A stretch of 64,000 bases of DNA, taken from Calothrix sp. 336/3. Its GTDB lineage: Bacteria; Cyanobacteriota; Cyanobacteriia; Cyanobacteriales; Nostocaceae. Within the stretch, counting starts at the first letter, position 1. Each line of letters opens with the position of its first letter. Under the pieces are notes generated by a model. That model searched no databases and had not been told where the DNA came from. It saw only the letters and a program-made list of their open reading frames with translations. Positions 45,378-53,481 of the stretch are shown piece by piece. Made by a program: the position numbers and the translations under genes. The DNA lies in the NCBI RefSeq assembly GCF_000734895.2, contig NZ_CP011382.1, positions 5,558,700-5,622,699 of the forward strand. The letters are read 5' to 3'.

Positions 45378-46414
45378 TATATATTTACTCCCAAACCTGG
45401 TAAATCTGTCGGTATCACTTTTCCCGATTGCCAAGATGCACCGCTAAATGGATCATCTCGCAAATTCAGATGACTATCTAAATCTAAATAATCTGCTAGG
45501 GGTGCAAGGTGTGCAGCTGCGGTATTTGACAGGGTACTGTCGGAATAACAGCCGAACATGACTTGTAAACCCATGGCTTTGGCGGTATGTACCATACGGT
45601 ATGCTTCTGTCAATCCTCCCGATTTCATCAATTTGATATTGATACCATCTACATAGTTTACCAATCGCGGAATATCTCTGCTGGTAAAACAGCTTTCGTC
45701 GGCGAAAATCGGTAGGGGGGAATGTTGTTTGAGGGTAAGTAAATCCGCTTCTTTGCCCTTTGCGAGGGGTTGCTCTACGTACTTAATCCCAATTTCTGCC
45801 AACCATTTACACATTTCCACTGCATCTGAAAGACTCCAACCCCCGTTAGCATCTACGTATAACTCTAATTCTGGAGCTGACTCCCGTACTGCTTCTAACA
45901 TTTTTTTGTCAGCTAGAATCCCTTCAGGATTACCGAGTTTGACTTTTAAAACCTGAACATCGGTAAATTCTAGCCAATCCTGGGTTCTAGTTTGGGCTGC
46001 TTCCGGGGAACCGATACCAATTGTCACCGATGTGGGGGCGATCGCGGCTAAATTAAGTCCCCAGATTTTCCACAGGGGCAATCCCACCTGCTTACCTAAC
46101 CAATCATATAACGCCATATCTAGGGCGGCGATCGCTCCGGAAGGAATATTTTTTTCCCATAGTAATTGTTCAATTTCCTGACGTTGCCACGGTTGGAATT
46201 TTGCTAAATCTGGAGCAATTCCCAGTAATGCATCCTGAATTAATTCTGTTGACTGTTGATGACTACCAATACTAAAAGGACAAGCTTCTCCCCAACCTTC
46301 AATCCCTGCATGGGAAATCCTTACCCAAATATTATTAGTTTGCGCTGTTGTTCCCCGACTAATCGTCAACGGAAAGCGTTTATTGACAGTAAAAATTTCC
46401 ACATGAATCTGCAT
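45377..46414 (-). CDS. Dipeptide epimerase-like enolase-superfamily enzyme
   Basis: A mandelate-racemase/muconate-lactonizing type enzyme of 345 residues. The acid-base lysines are K157 and K159 (LKVKLG) and K261 (INIKLMKSGG). The metal ligands are D188 (VDANGG), E214 (VEQPL) and D239 (FADES). This set matches L-Ala-D/L-Glu epimerases and the related DgcA racemase of N-acetylglutamate. Candidate roles are murein-peptide recycling or D-Glu use. The coupled DUF1611 gene downstream supports the DgcA/DgcN idea, and such pairs recur in cyanobacteria. o-Succinylbenzoate synthase (MenC) is an alternative member of the superfamily; men genes lie 9 kb away, not adjacent. Confidence 0.85.
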   Translation of the reverse strand: MQIHVEIFTVNKRFPLTISRGTTAQTNNIWVRISHAGIEGWGEACPFSIGSHQQSTELIQDALLGIAPDLAKFQPWQRQEIEQLLWEKNIPSGAIAALDMALYDWLGKQVGLPLWKIWGLNLAAIAPTSVTIGIGSPEAAQTRTQDWLEFTDVQVLKVKLGNPEGILADKKMLEAVRESAPELELYVDANGGWSLSDAVEMCKWLAEIGIKYVEQPLAKGKEADLLTLKQHSPLPIFADESCFTSRDIPRLVNYVDGINIKLMKSGGLTEAYRMVHTAKAMGLQVMFGCYSDSTLSNTAAAHLAPLADYLDLDSHLNLRDDPFSGASWQSGKVIPTDLPGLGVNI

Positions 46415-46507
46415 ACATCCTTATCCTAAATTTATTTATAGCTGCTCACACAATTAAATCTGAAATTATTTATATTTGGCTGATAAAATTTTATATCTAC
46501 ATAATAA

Positions 46508-47074
46508 TCAAGATATTTTTACTTCTTCATAAATTGCTGCAATGTCGCAGCGAAAATTAATACTGTCAAATTCTATTGTTTCTCCGGCAGCAAATCGAAA
46601 AAGCTCCCATCTTCCCTTTTCATTTTTGCGGAAACACTCCACATACATCCTATCTTGGGAAACTAATACATATTCTTGCAAAGAAGGTAAATAACTATAA
46701 TCTTGAAACTTTTTACCTCTATCAAAGCCCTCTGTGGAATCTGAAAGTACCTCAATGATTAAACAAGGATGACTTTTAAAATAATCAGTTCCTTGGTCAC
46801 GAGTATCACAAGTTCCCATCACGTCAGGATAAAAGTAGCGATTAATTTCCTCCACTTGCACTTTCATATCTGCCATGTAGACACGAGAGCCACTACCTCG
46901 ATGATGGTTTCGTAGTAACATATATAGATTCCCTGTGAGGGTGACATGGGCATCACTTGCCCCCGCCATTGCATAAACTTCACCATCAATATACTCATGC
47001 TTTATTTGACTTGTTTTCTCCCCTTCTAAGTATTCCTGGGGTGAAGTATAATTAGGCTGTGGATTTGTAACCAT
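46508..47074 (-). CDS. Uma2-family nuclease-fold protein
   Basis: 188 residues, intact, opening with NYTSPQEYLEGEKTSQIKHE and YIDGEVYAMAGAS. The PD-(D/E)XK-like core follows: VEEINRYFYPDVMGTCD, then HPCLIIEVLSDSTEGFDRGK with the acidic residue and Lys, and YLPSLQEYVLVSQDR. These are hallmark Uma2 segments. Cyanobacteria carry dozens of copies with no firm role. It is far better preserved than the frameshifted copy at 29755-30469. Monocistronic. Confidence 0.92.
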   Translation of the reverse strand: MVTNPQPNYTSPQEYLEGEKTSQIKHEYIDGEVYAMAGASDAHVTLTGNLYMLLRNHHRGSGSRVYMADMKVQVEEINRYFYPDVMGTCDTRDQGTDYFKSHPCLIIEVLSDSTEGFDRGKKFQDYSYLPSLQEYVLVSQDRMYVECFRKNEKGRWELFRFAAGETIEFDSINFRCDIAAIYEEVKIS

Positions 47075-47229
47075 ATATTAAATTTTGCAATTTCAGAATT
47101 TATATCAAATTTTAGCAATGAATCCCTAGCTCAGGCAAGGTTAGTGATAGATAGACATAGGGCGATCGCTATTTTTACTCATTCTATTATCTGTAAATAT
47201 CTATCAGCTTCATGAAAGTTATTTAAATT

Positions 47230-47787
47230 ATGAAAAAATCAAAAAAATGGCAAATTCTCAACTCGCAAATGGTTATCAATCATCCTTGGTGTCAAGTCAG
47301 ACAAGATGAAATTGAACTTCCTAATGGTAAAATAATTGATGACTACTTCGTTTATCTTAAGCCAGAAATTGCTCTCATTTTACCAATTACCAGCAATCAA
47401 GAAATTGTTTTTGTCAGACAATATCGTCACGCTGTGGGGGAGTTCTTTATGGAATTGCCTGCGGGAAATTTTAACCCGAAACAGGAAACCGCAGCCACTG
47501 CCGCGCAACGAGAATTACTTGAAGAAACTGGCTATTTAGCCGAGAATCTGCGAGCAATTGCCACCTTATATGACAAACCTAGCAAAGATACTAACCAAAT
47601 ACATTTATTTCTGGCTGAAAACGTCGTTAAAACTTCACAACAAAATTTAGATATCACAGAAGATATAGAAATTGTTTTAGTCCCGAAGAATCAAATTATT
47701 CAGAAAATCCAACAAGGTGAAATCTCAGTCGCAGGTACGGTAGCCGCTTTATTTTTAGGATTAAATTTACTAGTTTCGGGAGAATAG
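47230..47787 (+). CDS. NUDIX hydrolase (ADP-ribose pyrophosphatase-like)
   Basis: A 185-residue pyrophosphohydrolase related to ADP-ribose/ADP-sugar NUDIX enzymes. The Nudix box is G79-NFNPKQ-E86 and then TAATAAQ-R94-E95-LLEETGY. The spacing between Gly and Glu is six residues rather than five, a one-residue longer loop. The region before it (VFVRQYRHAVGEFFMELPAG) matches ADP-ribose pyrophosphatases, where the Arg and Glu bind the substrate. It lies just beside the nucleoside-salvage genes (convergent with nucleoside hydrolase), which fits a nucleotide-sugar clean-up role. Confidence 0.92.
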   Translation: MKKSKKWQILNSQMVINHPWCQVRQDEIELPNGKIIDDYFVYLKPEIALILPITSNQEIVFVRQYRHAVGEFFMELPAGNFNPKQETAATAAQRELLEETGYLAENLRAIATLYDKPSKDTNQIHLFLAENVVKTSQQNLDITEDIEIVLVPKNQIIQKIQQGEISVAGTVAALFLGLNLLVSGE

Positions 47788-47844
47788 ATGACAAGTAAAG
47801 AGTAATATATTCACCACTCATCACCCATTCATGAAAATTAAATT

Positions 47845-48771
47845 TTACCTTGCCCACTGCTGTAAAATATAACTATAAAACCACTCCTTATTCACAGCAT
47901 CCATTGCTAATATTTTCCTACCTCCAGGTACTACCTTAGTTCTTCCTTGACTCATACCAGAAGTGATAATTTCCGTTTCCCATTCTTTTAAGGTGAAAGC
48001 TTCAGGATTACCCAAGTATGCTGTTGCTAAAACATCCCAAGCATAATAATCCTGGGGAATTACCAAAGCGTAACATTGCCCAGCTAAATCAGAAATGGGA
48101 AATTGTCTTTGTTTACCTAACTTCTGCACAAATTTTGGTGTCACAGGTACAGTATTTGTAATATCCAAAGCACACATAATAATTTCTATCTGACTTTGCC
48201 ATACCCGTGCTACCGCAAGGGCATCCCAATAAGCATTCCATTCGGCAGAACCATCTTGCCCCGGTTCCCAATTTTTTTCCACATTTCCTGGAACATTTAA
48301 TGCACCACCCATCCAAATAATTCGTTGAATTTTATGTGTAATTTCTGGAACTTTATCCAGAGCATAGGCAATATTTGTTAAGGGACCAGTTGCCATGATA
48401 GTAACTGGTTCTGGTGCTGTTTGTAGAGCTTTGATCAGAAAATCTTGCCCCAATTCATCAACTAATTTTGTCTTAATAACTTCCTGTTGATTGAGAATCG
48501 GTAAATTATCAACAACAAAGGAATCACGACGATAAAGATAGGGAAAAGCATTGATTCCTCGCACCGTACTTTCTGCTACTGGAATACTTTCGCCCCCCAT
48601 TAAGTCTAAAATTTTGCGAGTGGCACTTACCGCAGGTTGGGCATAACAATCAGCAGGGGTGACAACGACACCGAGTAGTTGAATATGCTCCATGGTCATC
48701 AGTAGCATAGTAGCAAGATAATCATCTACACCACCGTCGTGATCCATTAATACAAGTTCTTTTTTAGACAT
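47845..48771 (-). CDS. Inosine/uridine-preferring nucleoside hydrolase family protein
   Basis: Hydrolyses ribonucleosides to base and ribose using a tightly bound calcium ion. Using the ATG at 48771 (308 residues), the calcium motif is D10-H-D12-G-G-V-D16-D17. The family's MATGPLTNIAYAL, and IIWMGGALNVPGN-type segment with the Gly-Gly, follow, and CALDITNTVPVT lies near the active-site histidine region. The frame extends to a TTG at 48786, which would overlap the divergent deaminase start. Base specificity is not deducible. It forms a salvage group with the deaminase and ribokinase genes. Confidence 0.9.
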   Translation of the reverse strand: MSKKELVLMDHDGGVDDYLATMLLMTMEHIQLLGVVVTPADCYAQPAVSATRKILDLMGGESIPVAESTVRGINAFPYLYRRDSFVVDNLPILNQQEVIKTKLVDELGQDFLIKALQTAPEPVTIMATGPLTNIAYALDKVPEITHKIQRIIWMGGALNVPGNVEKNWEPGQDGSAEWNAYWDALAVARVWQSQIEIIMCALDITNTVPVTPKFVQKLGKQRQFPISDLAGQCYALVIPQDYYAWDVLATAYLGNPEAFTLKEWETEIITSGMSQGRTKVVPGGRKILAMDAVNKEWFYSYILQQWAR

Positions 48772-48785
48772 GGGAGATTTTACCA

Positions 48786-49217
48786 ATGGATGAATTTATG
48801 CAAGCTGCCATAGACGAGGCAAAACAAGGGAGACTGGAGGGAGGTATACCCATTGGTTCCGTTCTCGTTAAGGATGGTGAAATCCTGGGTAGAGGACGTA
48901 ATAAACGGGTACAGGAAGGCGATCCGATTACCCACGCGGAAATTGATTGCCTGCGTAATGCTGGCAGAATTGGCACCTATAAAGGTACAACACTTTACTC
49001 TACACTGATGCCGTGCTATCTCTGTGCAGGGGCTGTGGTACAGTTTGGGATAAAAAAGGTGATTGTGGGTGAGTCGCGAACTTTTCCCGGTGCGAAGGAT
49101 TTTATGGTGTCGCGGGGTGTGGAAGTAATTGATTTGGGTTTAGATGAGTGCGAGGAAATGATGAGTAATTTTATTCAAGAGATGCCGGAATTATGGAATG
49201 AGGATATTGGGAAATAG
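48786..49217 (+). CDS. Cytosine deaminase, fungal Fcy1-like
   Basis: A zinc deaminase of the cytidine-deaminase fold, 143 residues. Zinc ligands are H50 (HAE motif, with catalytic E52), C77 and C80 (PCYLC). Along its length it follows yeast cytosine deaminase: EGGIPIGSVLVKDGEILGRG, then THAEIDCLRNAGRI, KGTTLYSTLMPC, KVIVGESRTF, SRGVEVIDLG and a C-terminal WNEDIGK. This points to cytosine-to-uracil activity rather than tRNA adenosine (TadA) or guanine deaminase. The ATG is 14 bases from the divergent nucleoside hydrolase ATG, so regulatory DNA must overlap the genes. Its neighbours suggest pyrimidine-nucleoside salvage. Confidence 0.85.
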   Translation: MDEFMQAAIDEAKQGRLEGGIPIGSVLVKDGEILGRGRNKRVQEGDPITHAEIDCLRNAGRIGTYKGTTLYSTLMPCYLCAGAVVQFGIKKVIVGESRTFPGAKDFMVSRGVEVIDLGLDECEEMMSNFIQEMPELWNEDIGK

Positions 49218-49287
49218 TAGGGATATTTCCATTGGGTTCAATTCAACGGGAAAGGGAAAGACTATTTTGTTATCCATTCCCTATTTC

Positions 49288-50211
49288 CTATTGCCCATGT
49301 AACATTAAAAACTCATTCAAGGTAAATCTATCTGGTAGGGAGGGTTGAGCGCCGGATTTTGTTGCTGTTAATGCGCCGGCTGCGGCACCCCAAATCACCG
49401 CTTGTTGTAATGTTTTACCTTCAGACAGGGCAGTTGCTAAAGCACCATTAAAAGCGTCACCTGCGGCAACTGTATCGATGGCAACTACGGGGAAAGCTGG
49501 GGTAAAAAATGTTTCGTGATTCGTGGCGCAGACGACACCCTGGGAACCAAGTTTCACGATCGCCGTTTTCACACCTCGTTTTTGCAGGATTTGGGCTGCT
49601 TTTATGGCTGAATCAACATCATTGACGGGAAAACCCACCAATTGCCCTGCTTCTACTTCATTGGGGGTAATAATATCTACCAGGGGGTACAGTTCATCTG
49701 GTAAATTAGATTCGACTGGAGCAGGGTCAAGAATGACGGTGACTCCTGCTTCTGTGGCAACTTTCGCTGCTGCGAGTACCGCAGAGATAGGAATTTCCAG
49801 TTGTAATAATAAGGCGGTGGCTTCTGGTAATAAATCGGACATTCTGTCTACGTCTGCTTGACTAACATTTCCATTTGCCCCAGGAATGACGATAATTTCA
49901 TTTTCTCCCCCATCATCGACGGTAATAATTGCCACACCGGAACTAACTGTTTCATCGATAAAAATATTTTTTGTTTCCACCCCAACAGTTTGCAAATGAT
50001 GCAAAAGCTCTGCACCAAATCCATGGGAACCAACTCTCCCAACAATGTGGGTTGTCACCCCTAATTTTGCTAGGGCAACTGCTTGATTCGCACCTTTACC
50101 ACCGGGTGCTTTAAAAAAATCTCGTCCTCGCAGCGTTTCTCCAGGAAGAGGTAGACGGGGTGCGGTGGCAACTAAGTCTATATTGATGCTGCCAAAGACA
50201 ATGATACTCAT
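49288..50211 (-). CDS. rbsK: Ribokinase
   Basis: Phosphorylates ribose to ribose-5-phosphate. It is a 307-residue PfkB-family kinase. The first signature is FGSINIDLV with PGGKGANQAVALAKLG (residues 37-51). The ATP/anion-hole signature is DTVAAGDAFNGA, with base D252; the AAGD form is the one seen in ribokinases. N184-E185 in TPNEVEA coordinates Mg. Specificity for ribose is inferred from the pattern and from a nucleoside hydrolase gene 500 bases away, whose other product is ribose. It is convergent with the deaminase. Confidence 0.92.
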   Translation of the reverse strand: MSIIVFGSINIDLVATAPRLPLPGETLRGRDFFKAPGGKGANQAVALAKLGVTTHIVGRVGSHGFGAELLHHLQTVGVETKNIFIDETVSSGVAIITVDDGGENEIIVIPGANGNVSQADVDRMSDLLPEATALLLQLEIPISAVLAAAKVATEAGVTVILDPAPVESNLPDELYPLVDIITPNEVEAGQLVGFPVNDVDSAIKAAQILQKRGVKTAIVKLGSQGVVCATNHETFFTPAFPVVAIDTVAAGDAFNGALATALSEGKTLQQAVIWGAAAGALTATKSGAQPSLPDRFTLNEFLMLHGQ

Positions 50212-50553
50212 AGAGGAAAAATGGATGTGACAGATGTTGCATATATTGCAGGATAATTATAGGCTGCCATGGGAGGTGAGGAACTTGGATGACATAAATT
50301 GTTGACTTTTTTCCTGCCTTCTATTCCCTTGTTTATACTGAGTAAGTTGCAGGATTTTTCACTAGTATAATTATCCTTTTTTGGCAAGTATCTGGTATTA
50401 AGCCGGAATGGGCAAGTAAAATAATTCTTGACTTTTAGTAGCATATATAGTAGTTTTCAGAAATAAATTTTCAATTGCGAAACAACTGTGAGTCGAGGTT
50501 TCCTCGAAGCCAAGCTTTTAAAGATGTGTTTTGAAATTTTCTAGGGGTGATGT
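50212..50553. other. Divergent spacer, nothing recognised
   Basis: AT-rich DNA between rbsK and the CcbP-type gene. One open frame on the minus strand (50208-50444) lies inside and is judged spurious. No clear promoter boxes. Confidence 0.45.
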
Positions 50554-50937
50554 ATGGCAAGTGTAGAATATGATGAAGTCAGAGAAAAACGCATAGAGGA
50601 AGAAGTTTTAGTTGATACGGATAATGATAAAGAAGAAAGGGCAATGGGCTGGTATTATTACCTGGATGATTGTTTAAATGTCCCTTTTAATGCTATTTGG
50701 ATAAAGAAGAGTCGGAAGTCTCCTACTCCTCAAGAAATAGAAGTGGAGGTGTTAGGAATGGCTCCAGAGGATGATTGTTTGCGAGATATGTTTGTGGAAG
50801 TGGCATATCTGAATGGAAAGGAAGATGATGTTTATTCTGCTAAGTTATCTGAATTAAAAGTTTTGGATGCGGATGAAGATACTCAAGAGGCGATCGCCGA
50901 TTGGATGTATTGGATAAATCGCGGATATAAGTTTTAA
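50554..50937 (+). CDS. CcbP-family calcium-binding protein
   Basis: 127 acidic residues. The ATG at 50554 has AGGGGTG upstream (50543-50549). From residue 29 it reads RAMGWYYYLDDCLNVPFNAI, then EVEVLGMAPEDDCLRDMFVE, YLNGKEDDVYSAKL, DADEDTQEAIADWMYW, which is the CcbP pattern. CcbP is a cyanobacterial protein that binds free calcium in vegetative cells and is degraded as heterocysts form in Anabaena. An extra N-terminal acidic stretch of about 28 residues is noteworthy. No partner gene is adjacent; the patatin follows 47 bases later. Confidence 0.82.
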   Translation: MASVEYDEVREKRIEEEVLVDTDNDKEERAMGWYYYLDDCLNVPFNAIWIKKSRKSPTPQEIEVEVLGMAPEDDCLRDMFVEVAYLNGKEDDVYSAKLSELKVLDADEDTQEAIADWMYWINRGYKF

Positions 50938-50984
50938 ATCAGTTATAATTTATAGGTGGTTGATTGGGGTGATTTAGGCGATAT

Positions 50985-52208
50985 ATGCCTTTGCGAATTT
51001 TAAGTTTAGATGGGGGCGGTATTCGCGGTTTAATTGCAGCAAAAATGCTCGCTGTGATTGAGAAGCAACTGAATCAACCACTGAATAAATATTTTGATTT
51101 AATTGCTGGCACTTCTACTGGTGCAATTTTAGCAACGGCGATCGCCACGGGTTGTAGTAGTCAGGAAGTCATTGATTTATATAGGCAAAAAGGAAAAATT
51201 ATCTTTCCCTATCAAAGCCGATTTTCTTGGAAACGTTTACCGTTAATTTGGCAGTATGGTATTTCTGCTCCCAAGTTTTCTGAGGATGGTTTAATTCAAG
51301 TTTTACAAGAAACTTTTGGTACTACGAGACTATTTGATATCTCACAACCACTGTTATTAGTTGTTGCCTATGATACGATTAATCGTGAACCAATCATCTT
51401 TAAAAATTGGCGTAAAGATAAAGCCTACGGAAATGTTCCTCTGTGGGAAGTTTGTGTTTGCTCCACATCTGCACCGACTTACTTTCCGGCACACAAATTA
51501 GATAAAACAGTTCAAGGAACAGTTATTGCTGCTAGTCAAGATACAATTACCTTAGATCAGAAAGCTACCGTTGGCGAGCGCGTCTATGAAAAGTTAGCAG
51601 TAAAAATTATTGATGGTGCTGGAAAAGGACAAGAAAGAATTATTCGTGACTACTGTGGTTATCTCCGTCAAGGCAAATTAAATCTTCCTTGGGATACTAT
51701 ACCAAATCATAGTTCTACCTATGTGATTAAAAGTATATACTCTGCCATTGATGGGGGGGTTGCTGCGAATAATCCTTCCAGTTGTGCAGTTGCGGAAGCA
51801 GTTAAATTGGGCTATCCTCTATCGGAAATTTCTGTCTTATCTCTGGGTACTGGTGATCCCACACGAGTTATTACCTTAAATCAGGCACGTAGCTGGGGAT
51901 TGTTACAATGGGCACAACCTTTGGTGGGAGTGGTGATTGATGGTACATCCGATGTGAATGAGTATATCACCCAGCAAATTATTGGCGATCGCCTATTGCG
52001 TTTACAGTTTAAATTGGATCGACAGTTAACTGGCAAACGTTTAAGCGATGATATTGATGATGTCACCCCAGAGAATATCAATAACTTAATCGAAGCGACG
52101 GAAGTCTATATGAATCAACCCCATATTCAAAGAGCTGTAGAGAAATTTTTCCAGACACCTCAAGTCATGCAAACCCTCAACTCTCCATTAATTCCGGATC
52201 AAAAATAA
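50985..52208 (+). CDS. Patatin-like phospholipase with inserted domain
   Basis: A 407-residue acyl hydrolase. The oxyanion loop is DGGGIRG (9-15), the nucleophile S44 lies in GTSTG (42-46) and the catalytic aspartate is D256 in DGGVAANNP. Between them, residues about 174-249 hold a beta-rich insert absent from ordinary patatins: GTVIAASQDTITLDQ, GAGKGQERIIRDYCG and WDTIPNHSSTYVI, a pattern otherwise seen in phage structural and large surface proteins. It would act on membrane lipids. It follows the CcbP gene by 47 bases, and its 3' end overlaps the convergent GGDEF gene by 32 bases. Confidence 0.9.
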   Translation: MPLRILSLDGGGIRGLIAAKMLAVIEKQLNQPLNKYFDLIAGTSTGAILATAIATGCSSQEVIDLYRQKGKIIFPYQSRFSWKRLPLIWQYGISAPKFSEDGLIQVLQETFGTTRLFDISQPLLLVVAYDTINREPIIFKNWRKDKAYGNVPLWEVCVCSTSAPTYFPAHKLDKTVQGTVIAASQDTITLDQKATVGERVYEKLAVKIIDGAGKGQERIIRDYCGYLRQGKLNLPWDTIPNHSSTYVIKSIYSAIDGGVAANNPSSCAVAEAVKLGYPLSEISVLSLGTGDPTRVITLNQARSWGLLQWAQPLVGVVIDGTSDVNEYITQQIIGDRLLRLQFKLDRQLTGKRLSDDIDDVTPENINNLIEATEVYMNQPHIQRAVEKFFQTPQVMQTLNSPLIPDQK

Positions 52209-53481
52209 TATAACCATCCTTACCGATTTCCTTAGCACGGTACATCGCACTATCTGCGTCTCGCAGTAAGGCTCCAGCTTCTTCATAACCATTACCACTT
52301 AAGGCAATACCAATACTAGCTGTGGTTAATATTTTGTATCCATTCAGTTGTAGAGGTAAGGAAAGACTTTCACGGATACGTTTGGCAACATTGGTTGCAT
52401 CGGAGACATCTTTGATATCCTCTAGGAGAATCGCAAACTCATCCCCACCAAACCGAGCAACAGTATCACCACTACGAATACAGGATTCTAAACGACGGGC
52501 GATCGCCACTAGAAAATCATCTCCCATTCCGTGACCAAAGCGATCGTTAATTCCTTTAAAACCATCTAAATCTAGGAATAATACGGCAAAATGGAAATTT
52601 AAGCGCCGTTTACAACGCTCTAAAGCTTGCCTCAACCTATCCAAAAATAAAATCCGATTCGGCAATGCCGTTAACCCATCATAAAATGCATTCCGCGTCA
52701 GTTGTGCTTCAATTTGTCTACGTTCTGTAACATCTTGAAATACCAACACAGTACCCGTAATATTGCCATACTCATCCCGTACTGGAGAAATATTATCAGC
52801 AATGGGAATTTCTCCTCCATTTTTAGTGATGAGTGTGAATTTGTCAGGTAAAGGTAAAGTTGTACCTGTTTCCATGACTTGAAAAATTAGATTCGCAATC
52901 GTCTCTCCACTATCTTTATCCACAATATTCAGCACCTCTTGAATATATTTACCAGATACTTCTTCTTTGCGTAATCCAGTAATAATTTCTGCGACGGAAT
53001 TCATTAATTGAACTCTGCCATAGGTATCAGTTACTACTACAGCGCTACCCATATGATTCAGTATTGCTAGGAGACTATACTTCTCTTGCTCAGAGGTGGA
53101 TTTGATGTGATGCTTGTAGAGCGCCATTTCCACCGCAATATGTAAATCCTTTTCAATAAAAGGCTTGAGAACGTAACTAAAAGGTTCCCGTAAATGGTAG
53201 TACTGGTGTAAATTTTTATATTCCGAATAATCCGTTAAATATAAAACGGGAATATGGAAATTATTTTGAATAATCTCTGCAACTTTTACTCCATTGAATT
53301 CTCCTGATAGGCAGATATCTATTAATACTAAGTTGGGGTGAATTTCTGCAACTTTCTTTATAGCTTCTTCACCGGAATTAGTAATTTCGGAAACTGTATA
53401 TCCTAACCTATTTAAGCTATTCCTAATATCTACGGCTAGGAGCTTTTCATCCTCAACAACTAGGATTTTTGGGGAAACCAT
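52177..53481 (-). CDS. REC-PAS-GGDEF diguanylate cyclase response regulator
   Basis: A 434-residue cytoplasmic regulator. The receiver domain (1-120) has phospho-acceptor D55, acidic D11-E12 and K106. The PAS domain is at about 135-255 (GSAVVVTDTYGRVQLMNSVA). The GGDEF domain begins near 262 with motif G345-GDEF, and an RxxD inhibitory site (R336-S-G-D339) sits five residues before it, so an active, feedback-inhibited cyclase of c-di-GMP is expected. No EAL domain is present. The cognate kinase is unknown; the hybrid kinase at 2953 lacks a receiver. Its end overlaps the patatin stop codon. Confidence 0.94.
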   Translation of the reverse strand: MVSPKILVVEDEKLLAVDIRNSLNRLGYTVSEITNSGEEAIKKVAEIHPNLVLIDICLSGEFNGVKVAEIIQNNFHIPVLYLTDYSEYKNLHQYYHLREPFSYVLKPFIEKDLHIAVEMALYKHHIKSTSEQEKYSLLAILNHMGSAVVVTDTYGRVQLMNSVAEIITGLRKEEVSGKYIQEVLNIVDKDSGETIANLIFQVMETGTTLPLPDKFTLITKNGGEIPIADNISPVRDEYGNITGTVLVFQDVTERRQIEAQLTRNAFYDGLTALPNRILFLDRLRQALERCKRRLNFHFAVLFLDLDGFKGINDRFGHGMGDDFLVAIARRLESCIRSGDTVARFGGDEFAILLEDIKDVSDATNVAKRIRESLSLPLQLNGYKILTTASIGIALSGNGYEEAGALLRDADSAMYRAKEIGKDGYIIFDPELMES

